A stretch of DNA of 64,000 bases, from assembly GCF_023515995.1 (NCBI RefSeq), contig NZ_CP097320.1, positions 4,092,001 through 4,156,000 on the forward strand, written 5' to 3'. The notes beneath the pieces were generated by a model. That model saw only the letters and a program-made list of their open reading frames with translations. It was not told the DNA's origin and searched no databases. This stretch comes from Candidatus Mycobacterium methanotrophicum. GTDB taxonomy: Bacteria > Actinomycetota > Actinomycetes > Mycobacteriales > Mycobacteriaceae. The stretch's first letter is position 1, and each line of letters starts with the position of its first letter. The translations under genes and the position numbers were made by a program. Shown here one piece after another: positions 18,147 to 26,506 of the stretch.

Positions 18147-18787
18147 CCCGCCCTAATCCGTTGTTCCCGTATCTGTATCGAATCGGCATGCCGATCTTCG
18201 ACCGGCTGTTCTATCGCCGGTATCGCCGCGAGGCGATGAGGCATGCGGCCGGTCGACTGTTGATGGTCGGTTGCGGCCCGGGGTCCGACTTGATGTTCCT
18301 TCCACCCACGGTGACGTCGGTCGCCGCGGTAGAGCCGCAGCCGGCGTTCCGCCGGATGGCTCGCGCTCGTGCGCGCCGCCACCGCATCGCCGCCGACATT
18401 GTCGATGGGATCGGCGAGTCGATCCCTTTCCCGGACAACAGTTTTGATTCGGTACATGTCGGACTTGTGTTGTGCTCGGTCGACGATGTGGCCGCCACCC
18501 TCGGCGAGATCCGCCGTGTGCTCGCACCCGGCGGCCGGTTGGTCGTCCTCGAGCACGTCCGCGGGGACGGCGCGATGGGAAGGTTCCAGGATCTGATCGC
18601 AGCACCATGGTCTTGGTTGGCGTCCGGTTGCAAACCGAACCGCCGAACCGTCGACGCCATCGCCGCGGCCGGTTTCGACACCGGTGGATTGCGCAGCATC
18701 CGGCGAACCCTGGTGCCGCCCCCGTGCACACCTCATCTGCAAGGATTCGCCACGGTGGTCGAGACGAACCCCCCAAAGCGCCGGTAG
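18143..18787 (+). CDS. Class I SAM-dependent methyltransferase
   Basis: GTG 18143 overlaps the previous stop (GTGA). The 214-residue protein has 'LLMVGCGPGSDLMFLPP' (motif I) near residue 40, 'GESIPFPDNSFDSVHVGLVL' (the post-I region typical of UbiE-like enzymes) and 'RRVLAPGGRLVVLEHV' (motif III). It belongs to the Methyltransf_11 group. It is the last gene of the coupled trio starting at 16222. Its partner genes suggest methylation of a hydroxyl made by the monooxygenase; this is an inference from order only. Confidence 0.8.
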   Translation: MTRPNPLFPYLYRIGMPIFDRLFYRRYRREAMRHAAGRLLMVGCGPGSDLMFLPPTVTSVAAVEPQPAFRRMARARARRHRIAADIVDGIGESIPFPDNSFDSVHVGLVLCSVDDVAATLGEIRRVLAPGGRLVVLEHVRGDGAMGRFQDLIAAPWSWLASGCKPNRRTVDAIAAAGFDTGGLRSIRRTLVPPPCTPHLQGFATVVETNPPKRR

Positions 18788-18966
18788 CGGAACTGTGACC
18801 GGGTATTCACGTGCTGTCGAATATGTAGGCGATTCGCCATTCGCTGAGGATTGGCGTACCCCATCATCCAGGGTGTTTTGACACCCTTCCTTTAGCCCAG
18901 ACGTAGGTATACACTCAGCTTCCTCACATCAGTGAGTTGGATCCCACCTCGAATTGGGGGTCTTCT

Positions 18967-19437
18967 ATGAGTAGTCGAGGTACTATTGTCGCCCTCGGCG
19001 CGGCGGCTGGCGCGACCCTCGCCGCCGGGTTTGTTTCGCTGGCAACGATCCCCGTCGCCCACGCAGACGGGGATGATGGCATCACCATCTCCAGCCCCCC
19101 GGGGCCCGACGCGGACTTTATGAGTGGACCCCTGCAAAATTTCGGCCTGTTCACCGACCAGGGCTTCGCCGACCCGGACGAACATTTCGACGCGATGGTC
19201 ATCTCAGGTCACGGGTTCACGGATGTTTTGACCTCGGGGATCGACCCCTCGGATCACCTAGCTACGCTGCTGCCGCCAGGGGTAACGCTGCCCGCGGACG
19301 TGACCGCAGGGACCGTTGATGTCACAGTCAATACCTTCACAGACACGACGAACCCGGCACTCGACAGCACGTTCACCATTCCGTTCACGGATCCCCTCAT
19401 CGAGTTGTGGATTGCGCTTCTTCCCCTCGGCTTCTGA
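18967..19437 (+). CDS. Small exported protein of unknown function
   Basis: ATG 18967 is chosen over an in-frame ATG 30 bases upstream because GGGGG ends six bases before it. The first 32 residues form a clean signal peptide ending 'IPVAHADG'. The mature part is about 124 residues, acidic, rich in Thr/Asp, with 'HFDAMVISGHGFTDVLTSG' and 'VTVNTFTDTTNPALDSTF'. No cysteines, repeats or known domain are visible. It is followed by the convergent ABC transporter permease. Cell-wall or secreted location is likely; role unknown. Confidence 0.7.
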   Translation: MSSRGTIVALGAAAGATLAAGFVSLATIPVAHADGDDGITISSPPGPDADFMSGPLQNFGLFTDQGFADPDEHFDAMVISGHGFTDVLTSGIDPSDHLATLLPPGVTLPADVTAGTVDVTVNTFTDTTNPALDSTFTIPFTDPLIELWIALLPLGF

Positions 19438-19452
19438 TCGCTTCGGGAAAAA

Positions 19453-21957
19453 CTAGTCGACGCCGACGGCCTCGATGATGTTCAGCCGCGCCGCGCGCCG
19501 CGCCGGCGGCAGCGAGCCGAGCAGGCTGATCACCAGCGCGCCGACGGCGAACACGAGCGCCCTCGGGCTCGGCCGGAAGCCCACGGCGAAATTCATCATG
19601 TCCCCGCTGACCAGGCTGTAGAGCCACTGGTCGGTCAGGCCGAACAGCAGCCCGCACACGCCGCCGACGACACCGATGGCGGCCGCCTCGGCGAGGATCA
19701 TCGCCACGGTGAACCGCCGACTGGTTCCCATCGCTCGCAGCACGCCGATTTCACGACGCCGTTCGAGCACCGAGAGCGTCAATGTGTTGAAAAGTGCTAC
19801 CGCCGCCACGAATACGACGATGATCCATACCGCATTGGCGATGAACATGCTCTGGTGAAGCGGCGCCTCGAGGCCCGCCAGCGCGGCGCGACCGCTGTAC
19901 ACGTAATTCGGCGCGGACACCACATGACGGACGTCGGCCAATAGGCGATTCGGATTCACGCCTTCGGCCGCGGCGATTTGAAGTGCTGTCGCGGCCGGGC
20001 GGTCGAACCACGCGCGCATCCGACCGAGGTCCATCCCGACGGTGCCGATGACCGTCGAGAAGTACGGCGCCAAGGCCAACACAGCCGTCCGGCGCAGGCC
20101 GTGTGGCGTTTGCAGTGCTAGGTCGTCGCCGGCTCGGACATGGAGCGTTCTGCCGAGGCTCTGCGAAAGCACCACGCCCCGACCGGCGAGCACGTCGCTG
20201 CGCACCTGCTCACCGAGCGCGCGGTAGAGCGGATCGGCGGTCCCGGCGGAAAATCCGTCGAGCATCACCCGCGTACCGCCAACCTCGGCGAATCCGAAAG
20301 CGCCCTGGATGACGTGGCCTACCCCGGGCACTGCCGCGACCTTGCCGGCAAGACCTCGCGGCAGCGCATCGACGGGATATCTGTCGGGAGGATCCGCGCT
20401 CACCCACACGTCGACGCCGGCGACCGGTGCGAAGATGGCGCGCGCCGAGGAGATCATGTCGGCGTTCGTACCAGTGATCACGACGGTGGTGAGCACCGCG
20501 ATGAGCACCGTCATCACCGTGGCCCACACCCGCCGCGGCGCACGCTCGACCGTCGCCGCCGCGAGTCGCCCAACCGATCCGAACATTCGTGCCGTTGCCG
20601 CAGTCGCTTTGACGATCAGCGCGGTGAGTGCGAAGCCAAGCGCGATCTCAGCGCTGAACACAGCAAAGACTGCGGCGAACGCGAGTGTGCCGCGCCGGTC
20701 GGCCACGACCTCGATCGATGCCGCGAACACCGCGACGGCTGCAATCCCGCATGCCGTCCGCAGCCATCGCGGCACGAAGTCCGCGGCCGAAACCCCAGCC
20801 GGCGCCAAGGCCTCGATCGGTGAGACCTTGTACACCTGCCGCGCAGCCATCGCCGACGCTACCCCGCCGGTGAACGCGGTCGCCGCCAGCGCGACCGGTA
20901 TCGCGTAGCCGGGCAACCAGTACTCCACCCGAGCTTCGAGGCCTTGAGTTATCGCCGGGGGCAATCGGCCAATCGCCATACGGCCCAGGATGATTCCGAT
21001 GCTCGACCCGATCGCTCCGCCTATCAACCCGAGAATCACGGCCTCGGCGAGCAAATCGCGAACGATGGTGACACGTCGGCCTCCGATCGCACGCAACATC
21101 GAGATCACCGGCCGGCGCTGGGTGATCGTCATCGTCATCGTGGTGAAAATCAGGAACGCGCCGACCACCAACGCGACTCCCGCACCCATCAACGCCATGT
21201 AGTTCATCAGCTTGACGCCGTCGCCGGCCCGGGCTGCTCGCATGCTCGGATCCGCGACGATCGCCCGACCCTTCACGGCGGCCGTGACCGCGGCGCGCAC
21301 CGCCGCGAGATCAGCCCCGGACTTTGTCGTGATCAGTATCGAGTCGAGCTGGCCCTTTCGCCCGGTGATGTCCTGCGCCAAAGCGAGTGGCGCCAGCACG
21401 TAGTGTCCGCCGTTGAGGTCGGCAAGCTGCTTGCCGGTGAGCACTTCCGTGACTGAGACCGAAGCCGACCCCAGCCGGAATGTCTCGCCTTTGCGGTGAC
21501 CGACACCCGGCCCGACCTGAACAGCGTCGGGGTTGGCGGACAGCGTCTTCAGTGGCTTCGCGACGGCGTCCTTCAAGGCGCCGCCCAGCACGGCGCTGTC
21601 CTTGTCTGCGCCGAACAGCAGAACCGGACCTGACGCCGTGGGCGCAGAAGTCCGAATCATCGGCGCCGCGGTCGCGACGCCGCGCACGGTGGCGACGTCG
21701 GCCGTTATCGTGTCGGGAAATCCCGCGTCGGTAATGCCCGACACCTCGAGTGCCGCGATGCCCGCGACCCCATCGGACAGCCGGTTGACCGATCCGGTGA
21801 TCGACCCGAAGATTCCGAACACCGCGACCAGATACATCGCGGATGCAGCCATTACGGCGATCGAGGCGACCGTGCGCCAACGATGCACAGCAAGTTCCCG
21901 CACGCTGAACAGGCGGAGCCGGCTCATCGCAGCAGCTATCGGCGAGCCCCCTGTCAC
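19453..21957 (-). CDS. ABC transporter permease, FtsX/MacB type
   Basis: The 834-residue protein has an N-terminal transmembrane helix ('VASIAVMAASAMYLVAVFGI'), a periplasmic region, then four-helix FtsX-type blocks around residues 250-400 ('VGAFLIFTTMTMTITQRRPV', 'AIGGRRVTIVRDLLAEA') and again at 720-834 ('NTLTLSVLERRREIGVLRAM'). This duplicated FtsX layout is that of permeases of the LolCDE/MacB class. GTG 21957 overlaps the ATPase stop (GTGA), so the two are coupled. Such pairs export or extract lipids or peptides rather than import nutrients. It is transcribed away from the ThDP/KAS III operon across a short shared intergenic region. Confidence 0.85.
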   Translation of the reverse strand: MTGGSPIAAAMSRLRLFSVRELAVHRWRTVASIAVMAASAMYLVAVFGIFGSITGSVNRLSDGVAGIAALEVSGITDAGFPDTITADVATVRGVATAAPMIRTSAPTASGPVLLFGADKDSAVLGGALKDAVAKPLKTLSANPDAVQVGPGVGHRKGETFRLGSASVSVTEVLTGKQLADLNGGHYVLAPLALAQDITGRKGQLDSILITTKSGADLAAVRAAVTAAVKGRAIVADPSMRAARAGDGVKLMNYMALMGAGVALVVGAFLIFTTMTMTITQRRPVISMLRAIGGRRVTIVRDLLAEAVILGLIGGAIGSSIGIILGRMAIGRLPPAITQGLEARVEYWLPGYAIPVALAATAFTGGVASAMAARQVYKVSPIEALAPAGVSAADFVPRWLRTACGIAAVAVFAASIEVVADRRGTLAFAAVFAVFSAEIALGFALTALIVKATAATARMFGSVGRLAAATVERAPRRVWATVMTVLIAVLTTVVITGTNADMISSARAIFAPVAGVDVWVSADPPDRYPVDALPRGLAGKVAAVPGVGHVIQGAFGFAEVGGTRVMLDGFSAGTADPLYRALGEQVRSDVLAGRGVVLSQSLGRTLHVRAGDDLALQTPHGLRRTAVLALAPYFSTVIGTVGMDLGRMRAWFDRPAATALQIAAAEGVNPNRLLADVRHVVSAPNYVYSGRAALAGLEAPLHQSMFIANAVWIIVVFVAAVALFNTLTLSVLERRREIGVLRAMGTSRRFTVAMILAEAAAIGVVGGVCGLLFGLTDQWLYSLVSGDMMNFAVGFRPSPRALVFAVGALVISLLGSLPPARRAARLNIIEAVGVD

Positions 21958-22763
21958 CCCGGAACCGCCGACAACTCGTCGGAACCGACCCGCCCGTCGC
22001 GCAGCGTGATCACCCGATCGGTCGCCGTCGCGGCATGGGAGTTGTGGGTCACCATCACCACCTGCCGAGCGCGGCCGTCCTCATGCGCCACCTCGGCGAG
22101 CAGCGACAGGATGGCAGCGCCTGTGGTGGAATCGAGGTTGCCGGTCGGTTCGTCGGCGAGGATCAGCGGTGGATCCATCATCAATGCCCGCGCGATCGCA
22201 ACCCGCTGCATTTCGCCGCCGGACAGTTCCGCCGGTCGATGTTGGGCCCGGTTAGCCAGCCCGACCCGCTCCAGCAGCCGAACCGCAGCGGGTTGGGCCT
22301 TGGCCAGTCGGACCCCGTCAAGCAACTTCGGGACCGCCACGTTCTCCCATGCCGACAGGGTCGGCAGTAGGTTGAAGAACTGAAAGACAAACCCGACCCG
22401 ATGACGGCGGAACGCCGACTGCTGCTCATCGTCGAGACGGCCGATATCCTCGCCGTTGAAGATGACCGACCCGTAATCAGGGCTGTCCAGCGCGCCGAGC
22501 AAATGCAGCAGCGTGCTCTTACCCGCCCCCGACGGTCCGACGACCGACGCGAACTGTCCCCCATCGAACCGCAGGTTGACCTCGTCGAGAGCACGCACTG
22601 TTTGACCGCCGATCCGGTACTCGCGCACCACGTCGCGGAGTTCGATGATCAGTTCCCGCTTGCGCCCCTCGGAGCTATCGAGTCGTCTGATGATGGCCCT
22701 TCCACGAGACCGCATTACCCGACCCCAATTGATCCGCGAGCGCGAGATTTGCTGTCCAGACAT
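21954..22763 (-). CDS. ABC transporter ATP-binding protein, LolD/MacB type
   Basis: The protein has Walker A 'GPSGAGKST', the Q-loop 'FVFQFFNLLPTLSAWENV', the signature 'LSGGEMQRVAIARAL', Walker B 'LILADEPTGNLDS' and the switch His in 'VMVTHNSHA'. The 'FQFFNLLP' and 'TGNLDS' forms are typical of the MacB/LolD/FtsE class that pairs with FtsX-fold permeases, matching the next gene. ATG 22763 gives 269 residues; the first 40 are not part of the domain, so the true start may be one of several codons down to about 22650. It shares the intergenic region 22764-23008 with the divergent operon. Confidence 0.85.
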   Translation of the reverse strand: MSGQQISRSRINWGRVMRSRGRAIIRRLDSSEGRKRELIIELRDVVREYRIGGQTVRALDEVNLRFDGGQFASVVGPSGAGKSTLLHLLGALDSPDYGSVIFNGEDIGRLDDEQQSAFRRHRVGFVFQFFNLLPTLSAWENVAVPKLLDGVRLAKAQPAAVRLLERVGLANRAQHRPAELSGGEMQRVAIARALMMDPPLILADEPTGNLDSTTGAAILSLLAEVAHEDGRARQVVMVTHNSHAATATDRVITLRDGRVGSDELSAVPG

Positions 22764-22924
22764 CAGCAGCGTACTACCGTCGTCGTCGCACGAATACCGC
22801 TCTCAGCACCATGTTTTCAGCGGTCCGGAGCCGTGCCCGGCAACGTCGACCGTGGGCAGACTCGACGACAACCGAATCAACAGCGCCCGTTAGATGATTC
22901 ACCTCTGCCCTCCTGAAACCGTTG

Positions 22925-22930
22925 TATGAT
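22925..22930 (+). promoter_or_regulatory. Candidate -10 element of the ThDP/SRPBCC/KAS III operon
   Basis: TATGAT is a near-consensus SigA-type -10 hexamer. It would place the transcript start near 22937, about 70 bases before the GTG at 23009. No clear -35 is visible. The element argues against the longer reading from TTG 22922. Confidence 0.45.
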
Positions 22931-23008
22931 ACGGCTCGACGCCGCCCCGGATGGCGGTCGAGATCGGTGGCATCGTTGCTCGGTTCGGCCCCTCGGGAAG
23001 ACAAAGAC

Positions 23009-24793
23009 GTGATCGCCGATCGACCAGGTGCGCAAGCAGGGCCCGCGGGCTCGCGCCGGGTGGTTGATTACATCGTTGAGCACCTCGCCGCGCTCGGAGT
23101 CGGGCACATCTTCGGGGTGGACGGCGCGAACATCGAAGACCTCTACGATGCAGCGTATTTTTGCCACGACATCAGCGCCGTACTGGCCAAGCACGAGTTC
23201 TCCGCGGCCACCATGGCGGATGGTTACAGCCGCAGCGGCGCCGGATTGGGTGTGGTCGCGGCGACGTCGGGCGGCGGCTCGCTGAACCTGGTCTCGGGAC
23301 TGGGCGAGTCACTCGCCAGTCGAGTTTCGGTGCTGGCCCTGGTCGGTCAACCGCCGATCACCGCAGATGGCCAGGGCAGCTTCCAGGACACCAGCGGGCG
23401 CAACGGCTCTCTGAACGCCCATGCCTTGTTCTCAGCGGTTTCGGTGTCCTGCGAGCGGGTATCGTCGGCTGCCGGCATTGTCTCGGCGTTACCGAGTGCG
23501 ATCGCGGCGGCACGCGCGGGCGGGCCGGCAGTGTTGTTGTTGCCCAAGGATGTTCAACGAGCGTGGGTCACTGGCGACAGCGCCCTGGCCGGTAACGGCT
23601 TCGGCCGGCCGACATGGCCACGGGTCGTCGACCCGCGACCGATCGCCCGGGCGCTGCGTCGTGCCAACGGCCCGGTCACGATCATCGCCGGCGAGCAGGT
23701 GGCACGCGATGACGCCCGCGCGGAGCTGGAGCGGCTACGTGCGGTGTTGGGTGCGCAGGTGGCCTGCGTTCCCGATGCCAAAGACGTTGCGGGCACAGCT
23801 GACTTCGGCTCGTCGTCGGCGCTAGGGGTGACCGGTGTGATGGGCCATCCGGGAGCGATCGACGCAGTGGCCGGCAGCGCGTTGTGTCTGCTGGTAGGCA
23901 CCCGATTGCCGGTCACGGCCCGCGCCGGGTTGGATGCTGCACTGGCGAGGGTGCGGCTTCTCTCGGTCGGCTCGGCACCGCCCTACCTACCGTGCACCCA
24001 CGTGCACACGGAAGACTTGCGGGAGTCGCTGAGGATGCTGACGCGCGCGCTTTCCGGATACCGGTGCCCGACCGAACGACCGACGCCCACCCCGAGCGCA
24101 CCTACCGAGTTGGTCCCGCCGAAGTTCGATGGTCCCGGTGTGCGCTACCACGAAGCGCTCGTCGCCGTCGACAGCGCGCTGCCCGACGGCGTGGACATCG
24201 TCGTCGATGCGGGCAATGCCGGCGCGGCCGCGATCCACTATTTGCCGGTGCGGCGCGGCGGTCGCTTCCTCGTCGCGCTCGGCATGGGCGGCATGGGCTA
24301 CAGCTTCGGAGCAGCGGCGGGCATGGCATTCGGGAGGCAGCGGCGTACGGTCGTAATTGCCGGTGACGGCGCGTTTTACATGCATGGCATGGAGCTGCAC
24401 ACTGCGATCGAATACCGGCTTCCGCTGACGCTGCTGTTGTTCAACAACAACGCGCACGCGATGTGTGTGACCCGCGAGCAATTGTTCTATGAGGACCTGT
24501 ACAGCTACAACCGCTTCGCGCCCAGTCGGCTTGGGGCCGGTCTGGCGACGATGTTTCCCGGGCTGTCGTCGGTGGACGTAACCGACATCGACTCCTTGGC
24601 GGCGGCGCTACGCGCCGCGGTCGAAGTCGACGGGCCGTCAGTAGTCTGTGTCGAATGTTCCGCCGACGAAATCCCGCCGTTTGCAACATTTTTGACAGCA
24701 ACTCCACCAACCACGACCGGCGCGCCAAGCGGTGAAACGTTTTATCCGTCGACTACCGAGGAGAACCAATCCGATGCCGCTGCCCGCGCTTGA
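23009..24793 (+). CDS. Thiamine-diphosphate-dependent enzyme of the acetolactate synthase/benzoylformate decarboxylase class
   Basis: GTG 23009 with GGAAG upstream gives 594 residues; a longer frame from 22922 would start inside a likely promoter. The N-terminal domain has 'HEFSAATMADGYSR', whose Glu matches the activating glutamate of the family. The C-terminal domain has the ThDP motif 'GDGAFYMHGMELHTAIEY' with 'LLFNNNAHA' 26 residues later (GDG..NN). The middle domain is present, so all three domains are there at normal length. Sequence alone does not fix decarboxylase versus acyloin synthase activity. The next gene overlaps by 20 bases. Together with the SRPBCC and KAS III-like genes this suggests carboligation in a small-molecule pathway (inference). 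Confidence 0.85.
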   Translation: MIADRPGAQAGPAGSRRVVDYIVEHLAALGVGHIFGVDGANIEDLYDAAYFCHDISAVLAKHEFSAATMADGYSRSGAGLGVVAATSGGGSLNLVSGLGESLASRVSVLALVGQPPITADGQGSFQDTSGRNGSLNAHALFSAVSVSCERVSSAAGIVSALPSAIAAARAGGPAVLLLPKDVQRAWVTGDSALAGNGFGRPTWPRVVDPRPIARALRRANGPVTIIAGEQVARDDARAELERLRAVLGAQVACVPDAKDVAGTADFGSSSALGVTGVMGHPGAIDAVAGSALCLLVGTRLPVTARAGLDAALARVRLLSVGSAPPYLPCTHVHTEDLRESLRMLTRALSGYRCPTERPTPTPSAPTELVPPKFDGPGVRYHEALVAVDSALPDGVDIVVDAGNAGAAAIHYLPVRRGGRFLVALGMGGMGYSFGAAAGMAFGRQRRTVVIAGDGAFYMHGMELHTAIEYRLPLTLLLFNNNAHAMCVTREQLFYEDLYSYNRFAPSRLGAGLATMFPGLSSVDVTDIDSLAAALRAAVEVDGPSVVCVECSADEIPPFATFLTATPPTTTGAPSGETFYPSTTEENQSDAAARA

Positions 24794-25463
24794 AGATATC
24801 GCCGCTCACACCGGTAGCACAGAGCCGATCGAGGGAGTAACTCGCATCGAGACCAGCCCGCGGCAGAAGGCCACTCCCGTCATCATGGAGATGATGCACT
24901 CGGTGTATCCGCACGATCAGGTATTCGGCGACTACTGCACCGTCAGCGCGTGCATCGACTGCCCGCCCGAGGAGCTGTTCGCCTACATGGCCGACACCCG
25001 CTGTCTAGAGGAGTGGACCTACAGTTTGCGCGGCTTCACCGAAACCGACGAACCAGGTTTGTGGCTGGCCTACGACCGGCTGGGGTCCGAGACCAAAATC
25101 TATACCCGCACAGTGGCTAACGAGCAAGCACGCACCGTCGACTATCACTGCGCCTGGGATCAGCGCAAGCACCTGTGGATGATCTACTTGATGCGGGTCA
25201 TCGACGCTCAGACGGTCTTCGACAAGCCCGGCTCGGTAGTGCTATGGACCAACTGTCACCACCCGTTCTACGACCACAACCCCTACCCTGATGCGGCTCC
25301 GCCGCACCGGACGATTTGGGTCGGCGACTTCTGGGACATGTTCGGCGCCGGGCATCTACTGGAGCTGAACACCCTCAAGGCGATCGCCGAATACCGCCAC
25401 CGCAACCGGCTGCCGGTGACACCAGACTGGATGAGGAAGACGCGGCATGGTCACAGCGGCTGA
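24774..25463 (+). CDS. SRPBCC (START/Bet v1-like) protein
   Basis: ATG 24774 is preferred because GAGGAGA lies just upstream; an in-frame ATG at 24732 is inside the previous gene. The 229-residue protein has a beta-sheet entry 'CTVSACIDCPPEELFAYMAD' followed by 'TRCLEEWTYSLRGFTETDEP', the usual opening of polyketide cyclase/dehydrase-like SRPBCC domains, then a long Trp/His-rich second half ('WTNCHHPFYDHNPYPDA', 'TIWVGDFWDMFGAGHLLELN'). It overlaps the upstream ThDP gene and the downstream KAS III gene. A role in cyclising or binding a hydrophobic intermediate is plausible, but no catalytic residue can be assigned. Confidence 0.7.
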   Translation: MPLPALEDIAAHTGSTEPIEGVTRIETSPRQKATPVIMEMMHSVYPHDQVFGDYCTVSACIDCPPEELFAYMADTRCLEEWTYSLRGFTETDEPGLWLAYDRLGSETKIYTRTVANEQARTVDYHCAWDQRKHLWMIYLMRVIDAQTVFDKPGSVVLWTNCHHPFYDHNPYPDAAPPHRTIWVGDFWDMFGAGHLLELNTLKAIAEYRHRNRLPVTPDWMRKTRHGHSG

Positions 25464-26481
25464 TAAAACCACTGTCAGTCTGGTCGATGTCGGCACCTAC
25501 CTGCCCGAAAACCGCGTCCCCGCCGCGTACTACGAACACTGTGCGGGCACCGATGACTTGCGAAACAGCCCGATGTTTCGTGCACCGCCGTTTCGCCACC
25601 ACTCCGCAATTGACGAGTCCAACGTCGACATGATCGAGCGGGCCACCATGGCTTTGGTCGAGCGACACGGCGTCGGGATGCTTGCCGGTGTCGATGTGCT
25701 ACTGACGCATTCGCAGCTCCCGGACCTCCCGATCCTGGGAGCCGGCGGCGAGATCTCTTACCGGTTGGGCATGAGCCCCGAGTACGTCGTCGACGTGCAC
25801 AACGGTGGGTGCGCGGCGTTCGTCTTGATGATCAAGCTGGCCCGTCAATTGCTGGTTTCCGGCGCGGGCAGGTCCGCGTTGATCGCCGTCGCCCAAAACT
25901 GTGCGGGCAAAGTTTTTGAACAAGAACATGTCCGCCAGCTTGCCCAGTCCGCGGTCCCAGGTGACGGTGCGGCCGTGGGACTGCTGACCCTTTCCGATGA
26001 CTCGCCGGTGCTCGACGTCGAATGCCGCCACTACGGCCAGTACGCCGGTGACATGGCAGTGACCACGGAGCCGCCCCGACTCTGGTGGCAGGCCGGATCC
26101 GGGGAACTATGCGTGAACTTTGACGACGCCAAGATCACCAAAGTGTTGGCCCGGGGCAACCGGCAGGTGCCCGAGGTGGCCTTGGCCGTCTGCGACCGCA
26201 TCGGGGTCAAATCCGAAGACCTCGACCTGCTGGTCACCAATCAACCCAACCGGATCTTCTTGCGCAACTGGAGCGAAGCCCTCCAACTACCCCACGAACG
26301 CCACGTCGATACCTTCAACGAGTACGGCAACCTGTTTGCGGTGGGGATACCGGTCAACTTCGATGCCGCTATCAGCGATGGTCATGTCAAGCCCGGAGAC
26401 ATTGTGATGATGGCGGGCTTTGCTCATGCGGGCGACTTCGCCGCCGCGGCGGCGATCCGCTGGGGCGGGCGAGCGGAATAG
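25447..26481 (+). CDS. KAS III (FabH-like) family protein lacking the catalytic histidine
   Basis: The 344-residue protein has the thiolase fold. The nucleophile Cys122 lies in 'VVDVHNGGCAAFVL', matching the FabH active-site Cys. The FabH Asn is conserved as N295 in 'FNEYGNLFAVG'. The FabH His of 'PHQAN' is replaced by Asn265 in 'VTNQPNRI'. Decarboxylating KAS III enzymes need Cys-His-Asn, so this protein may instead transfer an acyl group to an oxygen or nitrogen, or may use another base. It overlaps the upstream SRPBCC gene by 17 bases and ends the operon. It is not the housekeeping fabH, judging by context and divergence. Confidence 0.8.
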   Translation: MVTAADKTTVSLVDVGTYLPENRVPAAYYEHCAGTDDLRNSPMFRAPPFRHHSAIDESNVDMIERATMALVERHGVGMLAGVDVLLTHSQLPDLPILGAGGEISYRLGMSPEYVVDVHNGGCAAFVLMIKLARQLLVSGAGRSALIAVAQNCAGKVFEQEHVRQLAQSAVPGDGAAVGLLTLSDDSPVLDVECRHYGQYAGDMAVTTEPPRLWWQAGSGELCVNFDDAKITKVLARGNRQVPEVALAVCDRIGVKSEDLDLLVTNQPNRIFLRNWSEALQLPHERHVDTFNEYGNLFAVGIPVNFDAAISDGHVKPGDIVMMAGFAHAGDFAAAAAIRWGGRAE

Positions 26482-26506
26482 CTGCTGCCGAGGCTCAGAG
26501 AGGCTC

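Noticed and set aside
22922..23008. Extended start (TTG 22922) for the ThDP enzyme
   Set aside because: The extra residues are not family-like, and a TATGAT promoter hexamer overlaps the proposed start.
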